NCBI GenBank assembly: GCA_934454525.1
Contig: CAKSFM010000031.1
Span: 1-9,225 of the forward strand
Direction: 5' to 3'
DNA length: 9,225 nucleotides
From: an uncultured Clostridia bacterium
GTDB lineage: Bacteria; Bacillota; Clostridia; UMGS1883
Part shown: one piece after another, positions 6,610 through 9,225 of the stretch
Layout: each line of letters starts with the position of its first letter
Numbering within the stretch: the stretch's first letter is position 1
The notes under the pieces: model-generated
Database searches by the model: none
Told to the model about the DNA's origin: nothing
The model's input: only the letters and a program-made list of their open reading frames with translations
Made by a program: the position numbers and the translations under genes

Positions 6610-8628
6610 TCAGTCAAGGAGTTTTTTTGCCTCCTCGCGTATTTTCTGATATTCCTTGCTTTTATCTATGGCAATTTTTTTGCCCTTTTCCGTTTCAAGC
6701 ATTGTAATTTGAACAACATCTCCGAGCAGATGATACCGGAGTATTCCGACATCGCTGAAAACGCGCAGCGTGTTTATCAGCTTGTCACGCGTGATGCGCC
6801 TGCCCGTCAGCGCATAAAGCCGCTTGGTTATATGCACAGCGTCCACGCTCCTGCTGCCTTTTCTGTTAAGATACCGGTAAATATCCACAAAGTCCCTGCG
6901 GTCGGGCAAAACGTCCTCCGGAAGCTTCTTCGAAAAACGGATATTGCAGAGGATTATCTGAAGCCGCGTCTGCCCGTTATAAAGGTTTATATTAAGCTCC
7001 CCGGCAAGGTCAACAACATCGCCTGCAAAATATTCATCAACAAGCGAACCGGCACCGAAAGCAATCGCTTCAACAACTCTGCGGCGGCTTTCCGCAAGTA
7101 TGCGGCAGTGTTTCCCGTCCGACAGGGTTTTTATGTCCAGAATTCTTGCTCCGCGCAGCGCAAACACCGGCACATGGTTTCCCGCACCGTAGGGAGCGAG
7201 CAGCGCTGTTTTTTTCACATCCGCCGCATTAATATCATACACGGAAATCTCCGAATCTATTAAAAGCTGCGGTTTTTCCGGAGAATGGTCATTCTTTTCG
7301 GCATATTCATTCAGGCGCCTGTCAAGTTCCGGGATATACTGCTCCTTTATGAGAAAACCTGCGGCATATGCATGACCGCCGAACTTCTCCAGAATGTCGG
7401 AGCATGTGCCGAGTGCGTCAAACAGATTGATGCCCTCAATGCTTCTGCCGGAGCTTTTGCACCAATCATCCTCAATTGAAATCAGAATACACGTTTTGTT
7501 ATACCGCTCACATATTCTTGAAGCCACAACACCGATTATTCCGTGATGCCATCCGCGTTTTGCAAGCACAATAACCTTTTTATCCGAAATATCGCACTTG
7601 TTTATCATTTCAACCGCCTGGTTATAGATATGCCGTTCCTCCTCCTGGCGGCGCTTGTTCTCATCATCAAGCTTAACGGCAAGCTGCTCCGCCTCTAAGG
7701 GATCATTTGTCAGAAGGAGGTTTACTGCCGTCATAGCGTTTGACATTCTGCCTGCGGCATTGAGCCGCGGTGCAATCGAATAGCTCACAACAGCGCAGTT
7801 GTTCCACTTGGGTTTTATTCCGAGCGAGGAAATCACTGCCGCCAGCCCAACGTTCGGATTTTTCGCCAGCTTATCAATTCCGGCGGCGGTTATAATCCTG
7901 TTTTCATCGCGCAGGGGTACAACATCGGCAATCGTTCCGAGAGCAACGAGATCTGAATATCTTTCGAGGATATCACATTCCGGCTTGCCGCTGACCGCGC
8001 ACACCAGCTTGAACGCAACACCCACACCGGCAAGGTCCTTAAACGGGTACTCGCAGTCCGGTCTTTTCGGATTGATAACGGAAACCGCCTCCGGCAGCTT
8101 GTCCTTACATTCGTGATGGTCTGTTATTATCACATCGATTCCGAGACTTTTTGCGTACTCCGTTTCTGCCACTGCCGTTATTCCCGTGTCAACGCTTATC
8201 ATCAGCGCTGCGCCGCTGTCTTTTATCTTTTTAACGGCTCCCATATTTATCCCGTATCCCTCATCCTGCCGGTCGGGAATATATGCCGACGCTTCCACTC
8301 CGCATGAGCGCAGGTAGCTTATCAAAAGCGCGGTCGATGTTATTCCGTCAACATCATAATCACCGTAAACGGTTACGCGTTCCTTGTTTTCTATCGCCTT
8401 TCTTATGCGTTCAACCGCCTTGTCCATATCACGGAGAAGCATCGGTGAATAAAAGCTGTTCAAATCCTTATCTATAAATCTCTTTGCATCTGCCGCATTC
8501 GTCAGTCCGCGGTTCAGAAGAGTTTTAGCAACAATCAGCGGAATTTCAAACAGCTCCGAATATGCCTCGGCCTGCGCCATGTCAATATTTTTATCAAGGA
8601 AAATCCATTCCTTTTCAAGCACGGTCAT
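6610..8628 (-). CDS. recJ: Single-stranded-DNA-specific exonuclease RecJ
   Basis: A 672-residue DHH-family nuclease that degrades single-stranded DNA 5' to 3' with manganese or magnesium, acting in recombination, mismatch and base-excision repair. The motif VYGDYDVDGITSTA supplies D90, D92 and D94, SVDTGI supplies D147, DHH is at 170-172 and GTIADVVPL supplies D235. PRLNAAGRM (287-295) follows. The DHHA1 domain has GWHHGIIGVVASR (359-371) and GGHAYAAG (417-424). An OB-like nucleic-acid-binding region occupies about 450-565. About 100 further residues, including a basic stretch (RKGSRSVDAVHITKRL), resemble the C-terminal extension of Firmicutes RecJ and may contact partners. All catalytic residues are present. 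AAGGGTGGGGA directly precedes the ATG at 8628. First gene of the operon, with a 5' leader of roughly 55 bases. Confidence 0.96.
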   Translation of the reverse strand: MTVLEKEWIFLDKNIDMAQAEAYSELFEIPLIVAKTLLNRGLTNAADAKRFIDKDLNSFYSPMLLRDMDKAVERIRKAIENKERVTVYGDYDVDGITSTALLISYLRSCGVEASAYIPDRQDEGYGINMGAVKKIKDSGAALMISVDTGITAVAETEYAKSLGIDVIITDHHECKDKLPEAVSVINPKRPDCEYPFKDLAGVGVAFKLVCAVSGKPECDILERYSDLVALGTIADVVPLRDENRIITAAGIDKLAKNPNVGLAAVISSLGIKPKWNNCAVVSYSIAPRLNAAGRMSNAMTAVNLLLTNDPLEAEQLAVKLDDENKRRQEEERHIYNQAVEMINKCDISDKKVIVLAKRGWHHGIIGVVASRICERYNKTCILISIEDDWCKSSGRSIEGINLFDALGTCSDILEKFGGHAYAAGFLIKEQYIPELDRRLNEYAEKNDHSPEKPQLLIDSEISVYDINAADVKKTALLAPYGAGNHVPVFALRGARILDIKTLSDGKHCRILAESRRRVVEAIAFGAGSLVDEYFAGDVVDLAGELNINLYNGQTRLQIILCNIRFSKKLPEDVLPDRRDFVDIYRYLNRKGSRSVDAVHITKRLYALTGRRITRDKLINTLRVFSDVGILRYHLLGDVVQITMLETEKGKKIAIDKSKEYQKIREEAKKLLD

Positions 8629-8689
8629 TCCCCACCCTTCATCAGTTTCAAAATAAAATTAAGAATATGCGAAATACTACATCTGATTT

Positions 8690-8718
8690 ATTATAGCATA
8701 AATGTGAATCGGTTTCAA
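8690..8718 (-). promoter_or_regulatory. Main operon promoter upstream of recJ
   Basis: Read on the minus strand, TTGAAA (8713-8718) and TATAAT (8690-8695) are 17 bases apart. The -10 is preceded by TGC, an extended -10. A run of eight A residues (8720-8727) lies just upstream of the -35, like an UP element. Transcription should start near 8683. This is a near-consensus housekeeping sigma promoter, and the only convincing one I see for the six genes. Confidence 0.85.
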
Positions 8719-8738
8719 CTTTTTTTTGCACAATATCC

Positions 8739-8751
8739 GCATATTTTATGC
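8739..8751. promoter_or_regulatory. Small inverted repeat between the divergent promoters, possible operator
   Basis: GCATA (8739-8743) and TATGC (8747-8751) form a perfect 5-base inverted repeat with a 3-base spacer, between the two -35 boxes. It is short and AT-rich and may be chance. No regulator gene is nearby. Confidence 0.2.
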
Positions 8752-8759
8752 TTTTCGTA

Positions 8760-8788
8760 TTGACATCGCTCACCGGGCGTTGTATTAT
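8760..8788 (+). promoter_or_regulatory. Promoter of the truncated acetyltransferase gene
   Basis: TTGACA (8760-8765, perfect consensus) and TATTAT (8783-8788) are 17 bases apart on the plus strand. The start would fall about 25 bases upstream of the ATG at 8820. GGAG (8807-8810) lies nine bases before that ATG, which favours it over the in-frame ATG at 8811 that abuts the GGAG. Confidence 0.75.
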
Positions 8789-8819
8789 TTTTATAATCAA
8801 TTTTACGGAGATGAAAAGC

Positions 8820-9029
8820 ATGGCAGACAGTTTGAAAATCAGGTTTGCGAACACGGCTGACTGCGAAAAGCTGCTTGAAATTTACGCGCCTTATGTGACC
8901 GGTACGGCAATCACTTTTGAAGATGGCGTGCCGGCTGCGGAGGAGTTTGCCGGCAGGATTAAGCATGTGCAGCAAAAATATCCTTATATTGCAGCTGAAT
9001 ACAACGGAAAAATAGTCGGATATGCCTAG
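8820..9029 (+). pseudogene. GNAT acetyltransferase (phosphinothricin acetyltransferase-like), truncated by repeat copy B
   Basis: The 69 residues match the N-terminal part of the GNAT group related to phosphinothricin N-acetyltransferase: an IRFANTADCEKLLEIYAPYV opening, TAITFEDGVP near 30-38, YPYIAAEYNGKIVGYA at the end. Intact members are about 160-180 residues and normally continue with another aromatic residue and the rest of the sheet. Here the frame reaches VGYA (66-69) and meets TAG at 9027-9029, where repeat copy B begins at 9028. The acetyl-CoA pyrophosphate-binding loop (Q/RxxGxG/A) and everything after it are missing, so the product should not be active. Its promoter and ribosome site are intact, suggesting recent disruption, though a misassembly at the contig edge would look the same. 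Substrate unknown; resistance should not be inferred. The upstream ATG at 8811 is less likely. Confidence 0.8.
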
Positions 9030-9225
9030 GCATAACAGACTCGAACACATGCGCCCAATGCTTGTTAAATTTCCGCTCAGCCGTTTTTTCGGGATTTGCA
9101 AGGCAACAGCCTTGCTTCACCCTGCAATAACATCTGAACAAAAATTTCCCGGCGCATTGGGTCTGCGAGTTCAAAAAGAGCAAATTTTTTGCAAGAAAAG
9201 GCAAAAGCGCAGTTAATAGTTTATC
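9028..9225 (-). repeat. Interspersed palindromic repeat, copy B (outer end not defined)
   Basis: Positions 9028-9098 match copy A in opposite orientation at 64 of 71 bases. The rest has no counterpart in the window but continues the same structure. Complementary blocks nest in order around a centre near 9107: ACTCG 9039-9043 with CGAGT 9166-9170, CCCAATG 9054-9060 with CATTGGG 9155-9161, AAATTT 9067-9072 with 9142-9147, TCAG 9077-9080 with CTGA 9134-9137, GGG 9091-9093 with CCC 9120-9122, and the central hairpin. The structured part ends near 9170; 9171-9225 is AT-rich with no gene. One minus-strand frame is open through 8959-9204, but I do not call it a gene. It interrupts the acetyltransferase at 9027/9028. 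Confidence 0.75.
9098..9115. repeat. Central hairpin of repeat copy B
   Basis: GCAAGGC (9098-9104) and GCCTTGC (9109-9115) are perfect complements around the 4-base loop AACA. It is the innermost and most stable pairing of the copy B palindrome. The left end of the window corresponds to the foot of the same hairpin in copy A. Confidence 0.85.

Noticed and set aside
6618..6634. Terminator-like hairpin at the recJ/rel junction (GGAG with CTCC around an A/T-rich loop)
   Set aside because: Only four base pairs, inside the recJ coding end, with no T-run after the stem.
6607..7263. Plus-strand open frame of 218 codons opposite the 3' end of recJ
   Set aside because: recJ is unambiguous on the minus strand; the frame shows no family motif and has shadow-like composition.
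190..8628. A previously undescribed defence or toxin-antitoxin system in the operon
   Set aside because: All six genes fall into known families; Rel is the full-length bifunctional enzyme with intact hydrolase, not a toxic small alarmone synthetase. Only the HD-kinase pair has an unclear role.
8629..8689. Riboswitch or attenuator in the recJ leader
   Set aside because: The leader is only about 55 bases, AT-rich, with no stable stem-loop or T-run.
8959..9204. Minus-strand open frame of 81 codons through repeat copy B and the acetyltransferase
   Set aside because: It runs from the repeat into a gene coded on the other strand, and its shared part differs from copy A only by amino-acid-changing substitutions, so it looks like a spurious protein.
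1..9225. Composite transposon or genomic island bounded by the inverted repeats
   Set aside because: The enclosed genes are ordinary housekeeping genes, with no transposase, integrase or cargo-like gene, and no direct target duplication can be shown at the two junctions.

Overview
The window looks like chromosomal DNA of a low- to medium-GC anaerobic Bacillota, most likely class Clostridia (an Oscillospirales- or Christensenellales-type gut lineage is my guess). The evidence is a bifunctional Rel enzyme, a HemZ-type radical SAM protein, a TGS-domain nucleoside kinase and a clostridial-style HD protein, with consensus-like sigma-A promoters and purine-rich ribosome binding sites. There is no CRISPR array, tRNA, rRNA, transposase, phage gene or recognisable defence system in it.

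Layout. Positions 1-134 hold the end of an interspersed repeat (copy A, 1-71) and about 60 bases of unassigned sequence. A 40-base perfect palindrome at 142-181 is the terminator of the main operon. Positions 190-8628, all on the minus strand, are one tightly packed six-gene operon, in transcription order recJ, rel, an MBL-fold hydrolase, hemZ, an HD-domain protein, and a TGS/uridine-kinase-like protein. Gaps between genes are only 2 to 22 bases, and one strong promoter (8690-8718) drives them. Positions 8629-8819 are a divergent promoter region. A GNAT acetyltransferase gene starts rightward at 8820 but is cut off after 69 codons by a second, inverted copy of the repeat (copy B, 9028 to at least 9170, perhaps to the window end).

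How the genes fit together. RecJ handles single-stranded DNA ends in repair. Rel makes and destroys (p)ppGpp. The MBL protein is probably a glyoxalase II-like thioesterase or hydrolase. HemZ is a radical SAM protein linked to haem synthesis. The last two genes are a small HD phosphohydrolase-like protein of unknown substrate and a P-loop kinase with an N-terminal tRNA-synthetase-like module. recJ-rel-MBL-hemZ is a recurrent order in Firmicutes. Several members act on nucleotides, but a shared pathway is inference.

The most unusual material is at the edges. The two repeat copies are about 90% identical over 71 bases, face each other across about 9 kb, and copy B folds as a nested imperfect palindrome of about 130 bases. 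The left window edge falls at the base of the palindrome's central hairpin, which suggests the window is a contig that stopped assembling inside these repeats.
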